From assembly GCA_038025085.1 (NCBI GenBank), contig CM076142.1, forward strand, positions 13,063,501-13,127,500: a stretch of 64,000 bases of DNA, given 5' to 3'. Below are positions 46,301-57,539 of this stretch, one piece after another (the first letter of the stretch is position 1; the number at the start of each line of letters is the position of its first letter). This stretch comes from Tetragonia tetragonoides (Eukaryota > Streptophyta > Magnoliopsida > Caryophyllales > Aizoaceae). Position numbers and translations under genes: made by a program. A model generated the notes under the pieces. It ran no database searches and was not told the origin of the DNA. It saw nothing but the letters and a program-made list of their open reading frames with translations.

Positions 46301-47228
46301 CAAGTTTTGGCACCCGGGCGATGCACCGGGGTTAGTATTACATTTAGGTATTGCACCATTGCATATAGTAGGTATTTTATGTAAGATTTGGAAATGAATA
46401 ATATGTCGAACTTCATTTGTTTGTAATATAAATAGGTAGTAAACATAAAAGTTCACTCCAATAACTCCACGACGTGTTTATAGATGGTAACTTTAAAATG
46501 GATTACTCAAAGTGAGGTCATGACTAAGTAAATATTAAGATGTAAATCTATATTTTTATTTGAATTTCTAATTCACTGCCAACGTATTGGTAGATTGACA
46601 GGTAACAAATGGAATAATAACACCATGGTAAGCTGGGTCATATCTACGCGACATGGAAAATGTGAATTATGTGGTGACTAAAAAGATAGCAGTGACCTCA
46701 GAGGAATGCCACAGGAAACGGTGATACCACATGGTTAGACTGTATTAGGTGACATCCTAAAGATAGGAGACACCTCATAAGAATGCCACATGGTTACACT
46801 CGTATGACTGCACTGTGTTTTTGTATTTAGCATAGAAGATAGATATATAGATAATAATTTTTTAAATAAAAATATTTAATCACATTTTATTTTATATAAT
46901 TCAAATATAGCCACCCTACATGCCTTGTCCATTTACCTTCTATCAAATATTATAAGACATAAATATCTCATTTCGAAGCATTTTTGGAATCCAATCCGAT
47001 GGGATAAAAATTATAAATTTTTGAGTTACGTAACTAAAGTTATTTAATTTTGTAATTTGAAAATATACTAATAAATATGTAATAGATTCAACTAATGATA
47101 AGATATTAATGGCTGACACTTGGATGATGCGATGCTATGTGGCGAACCTTGTGCTTATGTATCGTTTACGTGGCATCCTCACATGAACTTGGTCCTTCTA
47201 GTTGGCGTCCTACGTGTCATCACCAGGT
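46301..47228 (-). mobile_element. Minus-strand Helitron in the 3' flank of gene C
   Basis: On minus the 3' hairpin is CCCCGGTGCATCGCCCGGG, then TGCCAAAACTTG at 46301. The 5' side (right) reads GGTGATGACACGTAGGACGCC. The left boundary is clear by comparison with the gene B flank; the right boundary is approximate. No coding sequence. Confidence 0.7.
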
Positions 47229-47417
47229 AAGGTACAACAAGTGCATTGCGGTCTATCCAAGTATTCCATATATAGACCGACAACTCAAAAAAATAATCCA
47301 AATAGACCGACACCTATGAAAAAAAATTCCATATAGACCAACACTTCCAAAAAAAATTCATATAAACCAACACCTAAAAAAAATAAAAACAAATAAATCC
47401 ATATATAGACCGTATTA

Positions 47418-48209
47418 CAGTAGAACCTATTTAAATTAATACTCGATAAATTAATAATCTTTCCAAGATCATAATTTTGCTCGGTCCCGACTTAGGTCTA
47501 GGGTCTAAATTAATAATTTCGATAAAATAATAAGATAATAATTTTTCGGAAGATCCTTATATAATTTAACGGTCCCATCAAAATTATAAATTAATTATTA
47601 TATACAATACAAATATAACTAGGACAACTTAGTATAATTTGACTCTATTGTTGTTTTCTTTTTTCTTAAAAGCTACATCTAGTTGCATTTCATCTCTAAC
47701 TATCCTTGCCGCATTCAAAAGTTCTGATGTTGCGTTCTTTTATACTCATGTAATGCTTTACGTATTTGATCTATTATTGTTGATTTTTGGACACCTTTTA
47801 GATGTGAAGCCATGGTTGGTTGTCTTTGATTTGAGTTGACTAATTAGGAAATAGGAATGTTTGATGTTGCTTATATAGTGGTTCCGTACCATGACGAACT
47901 TGCATTAAGTTTTTACTACAACAACCATGAACATTGTGTATTTGTTTCTGAGGGGATGTAATATATTAATTAGTCACATTGTACATGACCATCATTTATA
48001 TAGTTCTTATCAAAAAAAAAAAAGATCCTTTATATAGTCAATAAAAATCACCTTTTGATATGTTTTAAGTATTAAGAATAATACAGGTTCCTTAAATCGA
48101 GAAAGCTCTCTTTAAATTAATAAATTATTAATTTATTGATTAAATAATATCTCTCTAAATTAATAAAATTACGCGGTCCCGACATTATTAATTTATAGAG
48201 GTTTTACTG
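47418..48209. mobile_element. Emigrant/pogo-like element (Tc1/mariner superfamily)
   Basis: Terminal inverted repeats CAGTAGAACCTATTTAAATT and ATTTATAGAGGTTTTACTG, flanked by TA on both sides. The ends match the CAGTAAAACCTCTATAAATT type of the Emigrant/Lemi group. 792 bp, no recognisable transposase. Confidence 0.85.
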
Positions 48210-48249
48210 TATATAAAATTTGCCTTCAAGTTACAACAACGACCTTGTT

Positions 48250-48479
48250 CTAGTAAGCCCAAGTTTGTGAGTTGTGAGCAAAAGTGGGGAGCTCTACGCC
48301 TCTATTAGTTGAGTTCTCACATCTTCAACTTAGAGGTTGGGGGTTCAACTCTCATTCCCCTCAACTTTTAAGTTGAGGATGGTGTTTATGGTATGGGCCG
48401 GGCCTTAGGCCATCACCCTCCCCAAATGATATATTGGGTTAAAAAGTCCGGTTTTCTTGCCTATTCCAACAAAAAAAAG
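48250..48479 (+). mobile_element. tRNA-derived SINE, different family
   Basis: GGGGAGCTCTACGCCTC, then a B-box-like GGGGGTTCAACTCTCATTCC, a GGCCGGGCCTTAGGCCATC segment, and an end in CCAACAAAAAAAAGA. Target duplication not resolved; boundaries approximate. Confidence 0.65.
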
Positions 48480-48484
48480 AGTAA

Positions 48485-48609
48485 GGGTGCATTCTTTTTT
48501 AGTGATTTCCATTGATTAAGTAAGGTGTTGTCACTGATCCTCACTGATTAAATAATGTCTTACCACTGATTGAATAATATATATCCAATAAGTAAAAAAG
48601 AACACACCC
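48485..48609. mobile_element. Small MITE
   Basis: 125 bp with inverted ends GGGTGCATTCTTTTTTAGTG and AGTAAAAAAGAACACACCC. Flanks TAA and TCA give no clean duplication. A second, diverged CTGAACTGAA-type MITE follows at about 48845-49115. Confidence 0.65.
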
Positions 48610-49159
48610 TCAGCCCCAGCTTACCAACATAATTGTACCAAATCTAAGATTGTTTTCTATGAGAACTAAATCCTGGTAGTTTCCTTTGTTACTTTTATGT
48701 AAGGTGCATTTATAATTTGGAGATAAAGGGTCGATCCCAGTTTGTGGGTGTTGAGAATCAAATCCATATCTAGGGGTAGAGGGTGGAAGGCAGAAGATAG
48801 AAGTGGTACCACCATACCACTTTACCTCCTTGATTCTCAATAAAGGTTCCGCTCATTTCAATCGAAAAAATATAAAATGAACTAAACTTAAATGAACTGA
48901 ATTGAATTGATTATTTTAACTTGGCATAATCATTTAAAAGTCATCAATATTGTACTCATTTAAAAGTATGCTTTGAAGTCTTTCTGATGAAATAAGTATC
49001 GTCATATAATTATTTCGTAACAAAAAATTATTCGAGTAATAAATTATACATGGACTAAACTGAATTCAAGCTGAAGTAAACTGAATTTAAGTAAAATTAA
49101 GTTGAGTAAGAACATTAAAACCTCGTAGTCCCAATTGAAGAAGAAGACATCTTCAAACA

Positions 49160-49451
49160 AAATACTACTAAGAGGTTGACTGAGAGTTACTCCCAAGTTG
49201 GTGAGCTAATCAACAGCTTTATTTGCTTCCCTATAACAATGAGTAAGTTGGATTTTTCATTTTTCCCTGTTAATCAAATCGCGACACTGGTTAATCAAGT
49301 GGAAATTGGCATTAGCCGACACTTTTCGCGCCCCCACCAAATCAAGAGCAAGTTGCGAATCTGAGTTCACTACTATTTTTCTGTACCCCATGTTCCAAGC
49401 AATTAATAGACCTCTGAAGAGATTACCCACCCGCTCTTTTATTGTCCCCAC
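49160..49451 (-). pseudogene. LINE-type RNase H remnant
   Basis: Minus-strand reading shows LLIAWNMGYRKIVVNSDSQLALDLV, the plant LINE-associated RNase H (RVT_3) core with its DS pair. Beyond a TGA at 49257-49259 the same frame continues with LTHCYREANKAVD, a TAG stop, then LTNLGVTLSQPL. Two in-frame stops and no RT nearby mark a dead fragment. Confidence 0.85.
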
Positions 49452-50018
49452 TACAAGTGCATTTTCTCTTTCTTAATCCCACAACACCCATCTACTTTTT
49501 GAAATGCATGCTTGGAACAATTGTGCCCATATATTTTTTTCTTGGTCATTGTGTCATTCTCAAATGTAAAGATTTCTATAGAACGAATGGAATACTACAA
49601 AGTAGTTCATACTTCATAATTTGTGCCTCCTCTCAGACCGGACCACTCACGTTCGTCGGACCGATTTTTTAAAAAAGTCTAGTAGATCGGTTTGAGCATT
49701 TTAAAGTTGTCCAATAAAATCGGTCCAGTTGTGGATCAGACCAGACTAACACCTGGATTTACTAATCTAAAGTTGGATGACCGGTCTCACCCGACCCGGT
49801 CCAGTTCGAAAATTATTGTCTGGACCGGTCAATGAACAACTCTAATCTTGACACGATGATGTGTCCAGCCCAATTACTTGAGCCCGCTTCATCAGTTTAA
49901 ATGGGCCTGATAGCCAAAGAACATGGACGTATAGTACATTGACTTCATTCATAAAAGCCCATCACAGAAATAAAGTCCAATTGCCCTAACCCAAAGGTAA
50001 AGGTCAACAAGGGAGATT
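49452..50018. other. Spacer, no gene seen
   Basis: Unremarkable sequence. A stretch with repeated GGTCCAG/GACCGG words lies at about 49635-49830. The last 130 bp match the 12.55-12.68 kb region of the gene B flank. Confidence 0.5.
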
Positions 50019-50029
50019 GCTAACTAATA

Positions 50030-50362
50030 CTACAAAAACTTGTGTGGACTTAGTCCACGGTGGACTAATACTTGGAGTCACCCCCTACTTTACCTGGAGT
50101 CACCCCCCTTCTAAAAGTGGAGTCACCCCCTACTTCATCTAGAGTCACCCCTCAAATTTATACTTGACACTACCCCTACTTCACCTGAGCCATCCCCCTA
50201 CTTTACCCGGAGCAACCCCTTACTTCACCTGGAGCCACCCCTCAAAATTACTTCACCTGGAACCACCTCCCTACTTCACCTGGAGCCACCTCCTACTTCA
50301 CCCGAAACCACCCCTCAAAATTACTTGGTTCACGGTGGACTAAGTCCACACAAGATCTACTG
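50030..50362. mobile_element. MULE-like MITE with ACCCC minisatellite core
   Basis: Inverted ends CTTGTGTGGACTTAGTCCAC (50038-50057) and GTGGACTAAGTCCACACAAG (50335-50354). Flanked by the direct repeat GCTAACTAATA (50019-50029 and 50363-50373), taken as an 11-bp target duplication. The interior is an imperfect array of units of about 20 bp of the type CTACTTCACCTGGAGCCACC. Confidence 0.8.
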
Positions 50363-51027
50363 GCTAACTAATAATTACTCATCAAAGTAGACGAAGAAAA
50401 AAAAAACCTCATCAATGTTATTGTCAACACTTATCGTACATATCAACTTGCAAAAGATGTGTCTCCACACTAGAGAATGAACATTATGGACTAGTGGAGT
50501 ACTTTAGTACTCCTTCCGTTTCTCTTTAAATTTTCTATTTAGCTTTTTCACGGTTTTTAATATACTACTTTGACTATTAATATCTATAAACATATATAAA
50601 TAAAATTTATAAAAAATTGATATTTTGAAAATACATTTCAAAATGATTCTAATGCATATATTTTCAAATCATAACTCATAAACATGTTTTATATTTACTT
50701 TTAAACTTTATAAAGTTTAACCTCTAAAAAACAAGTTGGAAGTTTAAAGAGAAATAGAGAAAGTACTAATTTTTTTGTACTTTTTAAAAGGGAAGTAGTG
50801 CAAAGAGGCACTTTACTACTATTTGGTTATCAAGGAGGCTATAATTGTCATTTTTCCATCCAACGTCGAAATTTTGGGACCCTTTTGAAAGTCATTGATC
50901 ATAGTCAGCACTTAAAAAGTACTTACTCTAAGACAAATAGACAATTAGTCAAGAGGTGAAATTTTGGTGGTGGGTTTAAATGAAGGATGCACATGGGGAA
51001 ATTTTGGGAGTAAATGAAATAGGTGAG

Positions 51028-51522
51028 TAGGGCTATTTATAAGAATCCGTATCCGAGCATCCGATTCGAAAATATCTGAAATGGTGGATATTCGAATTTT
51101 CGGATATCCGAAAAGTCGATATCCGAAATTTCGAATACAGGTTCGGATATCAACATTGAAAATTTCGGATCTTCGAAATATCCGAAAATTCGTAGTTTCG
51201 GATATTTTTCGGATACGGATATCCGAAAAATATCCAACTTTTTTGTATTTTATGGATAAATTTCGGATATTTTTCGGATATGGATATCCGAAATATCCAA
51301 AAAATATCCAACTTTTTTGTATTTTATGGATAAATTTCGGATATTTTTCGGATTCGGCTATCCGAAATATCCAAAAATATCCGAAAAATAACCAAACTAA
51401 GTTAGAAAAACAATAAATTTTTTTTCGGATATGCGAGTATCCGAATCCAAAATTTTGGATATGGATTCGGATATCAAAATTCACTGTCCGAAATTTCGGA
51501 TATCCGGTTATCAACAGCCCTA
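51028..51522. mobile_element. hAT-type MITE built of TTCGGATATCCGAA palindromes
   Basis: Ends TAGGGCTATTTATAAGAATC and TTATCAACAGCCCTA. Target duplication TAGGTGAG (51020-51027) / CAGGTGAG (51523-51530), 7 of 8. The empty site is visible in the gene B flank at about 12997 (GATATGTGAGAGGTAAGTGG). Because of the palindromes both strands stay open for about 110-190 codons; these frames are not real genes. Confidence 0.88.
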
Positions 51523-51625
51523 CAGGTGAGAGGTACGTGGAATGACAGTGTTAGTAAATTCAAAAAAGTACGTTTAGGTGCACTCGGTCAGCTATCCAAT
51601 TCGCAACTCGATTTTAGTTTATATA

Positions 51626-52078
51626 CAAGGTTTTATCCCCGTGCTTCGCAGGGAATTGTAAAATAATTTTATGAATATATTTAATAATATAATGCTTAAA
51701 ATATTTGAAGTGAAATTATTAATATTATCGATAAAACTCATTTTATTTTATTGTTGTAAAGATTTCTATCCATACAATGCACGCTAATTGTTGAAAAAGA
51801 TATTTTCATACCACCTTCAATTGTAATGAAGATTTGACTAAATTAAAATAGAGAATAAAAACGGTATATGTCTCTAATTTAATAAGTAATTCAATTAGTG
51901 AAAACAAATGAATAAACTCAGTCTACATTAACGGTATATTTGTACTAAAAGTTGATACATCATGCTCGTTTTATACCGCATAACTAAAAGTATATGACAA
52001 CATTGTGCACATATGACGCCTACGTGTCATCTTCACATGAATATTCCCTATTATGTGACGTCCTACGTGTCATCACAT
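51626..52078 (-). mobile_element. Short minus-strand Helitron remnant
   Basis: On minus the 3' end is CCCTGCGAAGCACGGGG, then ATAAAACCTTG at 51626. 5'-type motifs GATGACACGTAGGACGTC lie near 52050. The right boundary merges with the LTR-like block that starts TGTAACACCCC at 52079. Confidence 0.6.
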
Positions 52079-54073
52079 GTAACACCCCGGATTATCTAAA
52101 TTATAAATAAACAAAAATGACTAAACTCACGCCGAAAATCGGGCAAAGTTTCCTTCGTAAATAGACATCCCAAGTTATCGACTAAATAAAAACCTGCTTA
52201 TACAGAAAAATACAACCAACCCAAACTTTACAGCGGAAGACTCCTAATAAATCCGGAGCATCACTGCCACACTCACTCATAGAATGAGTGCAAGGCAACC
52301 ATTATAAAATCCCAACTAAATAACTCTATAACAATCTTATATTACAACAACTGACAATGAAATACAAATATAATGAACGTCTTGACTGAGTCCAACCGTC
52401 CAACTAGCAAGAGATCCTCACGAACGATTAACCTGCAAATAATCCAATCTACTTCCCTATACAATCGAATATGATGGATTCATCATAGGTCCACCATTTG
52501 AAGAGACATGGACAACAAACACACGTAGCACAAAAGCAGCCAATCAGCAAAGCTGAGTAACCAAGCATTCTATCGAATAATAAATAAAAGCTTTAGAATC
52601 TCAACTCAGATCAACTATGACCTTAGACATCACAAAATCTCAAAGTAGTCTCAATTGCATTCTAGGATACTCTCCTAGCTATAACTCAATTTCCAAAAAC
52701 ATGTGTCAAACGCTCTCGGTCACTAGCTCCTAGCCTCGACAATGTGGAAAGTGAACTGGCGGTAAAACCCGCAGAAACAAAACCATTCTCATAACTCGGC
52801 CATAGACCTTCATAACACATAACATAGCCCGCAGACACTCAAAAATCCACTCTCAGACCAATTCTCATAACCATGTAACCATTTTCATTAAATAATGCTC
52901 GTCACCTAAGAGTCAACGTCTTAGGCTATAATTTACGATCCTCATAACCAAGATCAATTCAAACCTTATCATATCTCCATAGCCGTAAATCATAATCTGA
53001 TCAGCATCATCGTTTCATACTGGCTTTCATAACAATTACTCAATATGGCACGGGTTCCCAAAGAATCATGTAGCTTGGTTTAGCTCAACTATGGTCCAAT
53101 AAGTGTCTAGCACGGTCTTATACCTAGTCCCATTCTACTAATCAATATAACTTACGACAATAATCTTCACTCATCTACACATAGCAAAATTTAGTAAAAC
53201 CATCATATCTGCATATAAGCTTATATGAGGAAATCGGCCAGACAAGGGACAATCAAATCATTAATATAGCAACAACCAAATCCACACAAGCAACTTGATG
53301 ATTGCAAATCTCAGAATTCAGCAGATAGAAGTTCACATAATATTCATATCAAGCACCCAAAGGAAAAAATAACATCGAACTCCAACTGAATAGAAAGGGT
53401 TACCTTAAACTGAAGACCCAATTCAATTTGCATCATAAACCTTCAATCAATCATAAACCGAAACGATATAAACTAGTCAATTAAACAAACACAAATCAGA
53501 AATAAATCACTAAAATACCCAAATTGGTTTAGGGTTTAGGATTTCTGGCACAAACCAATTGATTGACTACTGGTGGTGCAAGACGGCACCACCACATGGC
53601 GACCGGAAAAAGATAGCAGCAGCAGCGTCGATCAAAGGCAGAACAGGGGCATGGTTCTCGAACAGAACAACAACCGAGAGGAGAGAGAAAAGACACCCAA
53701 AACAGAGGAGAGAGAAATTGTAGAGGAAGAAGGCCAATCTTCAGGTCAGCAGCGAATTAGAGCAACTAGCAGTATAGTTTCGAGAAGAGAGGGGAGGTGG
53801 TGAAGATGGCAGTGGAGTCCTGGAAACGCCAAAACGGTGATGATGGTTTCGTGGGTGATGGTGCTTCTTGTGGGTTTGCGTTTGAGGAGGAAAAGAATAA
53901 GGTTTGAGAAGTTGACTTATAACTAAAGAGGAGAAAGGCGATGGAAGCGGTTCTAGTACAAATCAAACTCTAATTCCTTTCTTTTTTTTTTTAAAAGCCC
54001 AAAAACAAACACAACACTCCAAAATTAAATATTTTATTTCTTAAAACAATAAATTATTTTCTCAAAATCATAA
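52079..54073. repeat. LTR-like block (possible solo LTR, left part)
   Basis: Starts TGTAACACCCCGG, a common plant LTR start. A candidate end CGGGGTATTACA lies at 60361-60372 beyond the inserted Helitrons. No Gag or Pol in between. A GC-richer stretch at 53560-53960 contains short frames with no domain. No matching 5-bp target duplication was found, so this is tentative. Confidence 0.45.
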
Positions 54074-55748
54074 TCTTCTCTATATATATATAAAGCTGGT
54101 ATATTTCGTGAAATTTGAAACATGCCAAATCATTAAATGTATTATTAGAGTAGTTTTAAAAAAAAAAAAAAAATTGAGAGTTTGGATTGTGATGAATAAC
54201 TAGAGTTTTATAAGTGTTATAACTTGATCTTTGTCGAAATTTCAAAAGCAAATGTAATCTTCTACACATCTTCAAAAATAATAATATACTTTATCATAAA
54301 ACCATATATATAAAGACTTAGATGGTATTTGTAGTCATGTAGATGACTATTCAGTAAAATTTGGATCAAAAGATGAGACTTTCATTAGATAATATAGTAT
54401 TTATACCTCCTTTCCCAAAACTGTTAAACCCATGGTCCATGCATTTCCCAACTCATCCGCCATCTCCACTCTTCAGCCCTTCCCCAAAGCTTTCAAGGTG
54501 TGTTAATCCCATTTATTATGATTGATTAACTTTTCATGTATTTTACATTTTTTTTATAGTCCCTTTTATACATTCAACAATCAATATGCTTGATGTTTCG
54601 TTTATGATTGGATGCTGTAAATTATGAATTTTCTATCTTTTGCGGGCTCTGTGATACGTAATTCATATGTTTGGTTTAACTATGCCCTGATGTACATGTA
54701 TTGTGTTCAACATAGCCAAATAGGCATCTTAAGGTAGATTTTATTGTTCACTCTCAAAGCAGTTTATTGAAGTTTTTTTTCCTTTTCATGCATATAAAGA
54801 TTGTGTATTTCAAAGTTGGTTAGTTCCTTCAAGTTGTGTTAATAAATTTTAATGTATTAATTTGTGGGTTCACACTAGGGATATTCACCGTCGACCACAG
54901 TGACAATTTTCCCACACTGACCCCTTGCACGCACCTCAAGTGAATGCGACATGTTGATAGCTGGCCAAGGGATTTGAAACTGCTCCATGCCAAAAGCAAA
55001 ATTCAAACCCTCAACCTTGATTAAAGATGTATAAAATTTTAACACTCAGCCACACCCGTTTGGTTAATACATTTAATGTATTAACAATATTTTATTTTTA
55101 ATTTATAGAGTTTGAGGCTGATGTTTAGTGGACCCATTATTGTATACAGTGAATTTTTTTGCTATGTGAGCATTGACCATTGAGGCATGCAGTTCCTACT
55201 CTTTGTTTATATGAGTACCATATACGCATAACATAACCTCACTCAGAATGCAAGAGTAAGGATACTAAATATTTTAGTAGATAATCAACTGTATATTTCT
55301 CTTTTTTTTTTAGTGAACGCGTCTATGTATTTCTTAATTACTCCCTTCTTGGGGTGTATTTTTTCAAAATATATATTGATTAACAAGATTAATTACATAA
55401 ATTTATACTTAACCCGTGCGTTGCACGGACCTACAAACTGAATTATGTTTATAGGGTTTTATAAAGTGAAATAAATTTGATCGATCTTTTAGTTGGTCTG
55501 ATGAGAACTAACTCTGTATGTACTCAAATTCTAGAACTAATTTTGATTGTACTCAAATTCTATATCTCAACCAATTGTTATCCTATATTATCTTTTAATC
55601 TCATCAAATAATTGGAAATTTTATAAATTATATAATGTGGCATGCCTCTAAAAACTCTCAAAAAATATGTTTAATCTTAACATATAAGATCATTATCCAA
55701 GGTTAATTATAGAACTTAACCCGTACATCGCACGAGCATCATTACTAG
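54074..55748 (+). mobile_element. Non-autonomous Helitron (same family as 13394-13775)
   Basis: 5' TCTTCTCTATATATATATAA, then AAGCTGGTATATTTCGTG. 3' hairpin CCCGTACATCGCACGAG, then ATCATTACTAG before T. An internal second 3'-like hairpin (CCCGTGCGTTGCACGG, about 55411) suggests a fusion or an upstream terminator. Confidence 0.8.
54876..55065 (-). mobile_element. SINE remnant inside the Helitron
   Basis: On minus it has GGTTGAGGGTTTGAATTTTG, a degenerate B box, preceded by AACCAAACGGGTGTGGCTGAG, which resembles a tRNA 5' half. The other end reads CGACGGTGAATATCCCTAG. Old copy, no clear duplication. Confidence 0.5.
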
Positions 55749-56889
55749 TATCTATATAAAGGAGACATTTTTTGACAGCATCGGACGCGTCCACCTAAGC
55801 GAAACTTTTAAAAAGAAAAGAAAAGAATTTAATAGCAATAATAAACCATAAACAAAAGTTAGAAAAAAGAGAACGTTAGAGTTATAGCTTTAAATCATTA
55901 AAGATCATGAAATATTAAGAGTCGTATACCTTTTGTTTCATATGTCAAAAATTGAAATATTTTACACCAATGAAAAGAGAGCGAAACGCACTTTAAAACA
56001 ATACCCTTTTGTCATATATCTTATGCATTTGACATTTTAGCAGAGTATATGAAATTAAACGTATGTATGGAACGTCAATCAATCAATCAATTAATCTTAA
56101 TAATAGTATTGAACATGTCCACCTAAGAGAACTTTTATCCATCGCAAGTTTGGCATGAAACTAGCTATGTGCTAAAGAAAAAATAGAAAACTAGAAATAA
56201 TCATGCATGTAAGAAAGAATTAAAGAAATAGCAATAAGATACTTTAAAAGATGAGTACAACTTTCTTCAACTCCAAATCATAGAAATTTAGGAACACATA
56301 TATTATTCCTTCCTCCATCTACACATGCCGCACCTTCATTAATTCCCTAGCTAAAGCCCACAATCATTCCCTCTCCAATATTTTTTTTTCTTTTTCTGTT
56401 TTGTTTCTTCAAAAAATCTGTTATTTGATTAACAAAATAAATTTTATGAATGCATGTATTAGAGTTTAGAGATAAGATATCAGAAAATATATTATACATT
56501 TCATCTCTAATAGCATGTTATGAAACGACGGTACAAAGATGATTGATCTCTCAAGCCGGTTATATTGAAGTGAGAAAGGTTATGTTTTCTTCACTCTTCT
56601 TTTTACTGAACTTATGTGCACAAGATTAAACTGATCTGAAATTTTCTGAATTGAACTTATTTCTACTGAATCTACATAAACAAAGAGTAAAATGGCACTT
56701 AAGTTTGCCTAACTGGACTAAATTTTCCTAAATTGAACTTGATTTTACTGAACGTTTCAGGGAGAAGTTGAACAGAACAGAACCTAAGCATGATAGCGCC
56801 CCAAAAAATATTGAAGTACATTTTTTTTAATCAAGCACTTTTTATGATTTAAATAAAATATTCAGTCACACGGTCATATATATATCTAA

Positions 56890-57202
56890 GGCTCCGTTCG
56901 ATTCACCTGGATAAAACTTATCTGAACTGAGCTGAATTGAAATAAACTGAAATGAACTGAATTGATATTTTAAACTTGACCGTTAACCATTTAAAAATTG
57001 TCCAAACGTAGTCAATATTGGACTCATTTGAAAGAATGCTTTGAGATCTTTCCGATGCCATAATTATATAATGAAATAATTATTTCGGAATAAAAAGTAT
57101 ATGAGTGATAAAGTTTCGCATGAAATGAGCTGAACTGGACTGGACTGGACTGAACTGAACTGAACTGAATTTAAGTAAAATTAAGGCGAATCAAACAGAG
57201 CC
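56890..57202. mobile_element. Tourist/Harbinger-like MITE, copy 1
   Basis: Inverted ends GGCTCCGTTCGATTCA and CGAATCAAACAGAGCC with TAA on both sides. The interior contains GAACTGAACTGAA repeats and CAATATTGGACTCATTTGAAAG. Confidence 0.88.
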
Positions 57203-57228
57203 TAAGTATATAACTTAAATTCTACTAA

Positions 57229-57539
57229 GGCTCCGTTTGATTCAACTGGATAAAAGTAATCTGGTCTGAATTGAACTGAACTGATCTGAGTTGAACTGAA
57301 CTGAACTGAATTGATTTTTAAAGTTGACCATTAACCATTTAAAATTCGACCAAACATAGTCAATATTGGACTTATTTGAAAGTATGCTTTGAGATCTTTC
57401 CGATAATATAATTATCATCATGAAATTATTTCGAAATAAAATATTAAATGAGTGAGAAAGTTACACAGGAACTGAACTGAACTAAATTGGACTAAACTGA
57501 ACTAAATTTAAGTAAAATTAAGGTGAATCAAACAGAGCC
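57229..57539. mobile_element. Tourist/Harbinger-like MITE, copy 2
   Basis: Same ends (GGCTCCGTTTGATTCA, TGAATCAAACAGAGCC) and TAA duplication as copy 1, only 26 bp away and in the same orientation. Confidence 0.88.

Noticed and set aside
51028..51522. Open frames of about 110-190 codons on both strands (GYPKF/SEKYPK-like repeats)
   Set aside because: They arise from the palindromic TTCGGATATCCGAA array of a hAT MITE; no domain, and symmetrical on both strands.
53573..53803. 76-codon frame in a GC-richer stretch (possible gene exon)
   Set aside because: Low complexity (E/R/S-rich), no domain, inside an LTR-like block.
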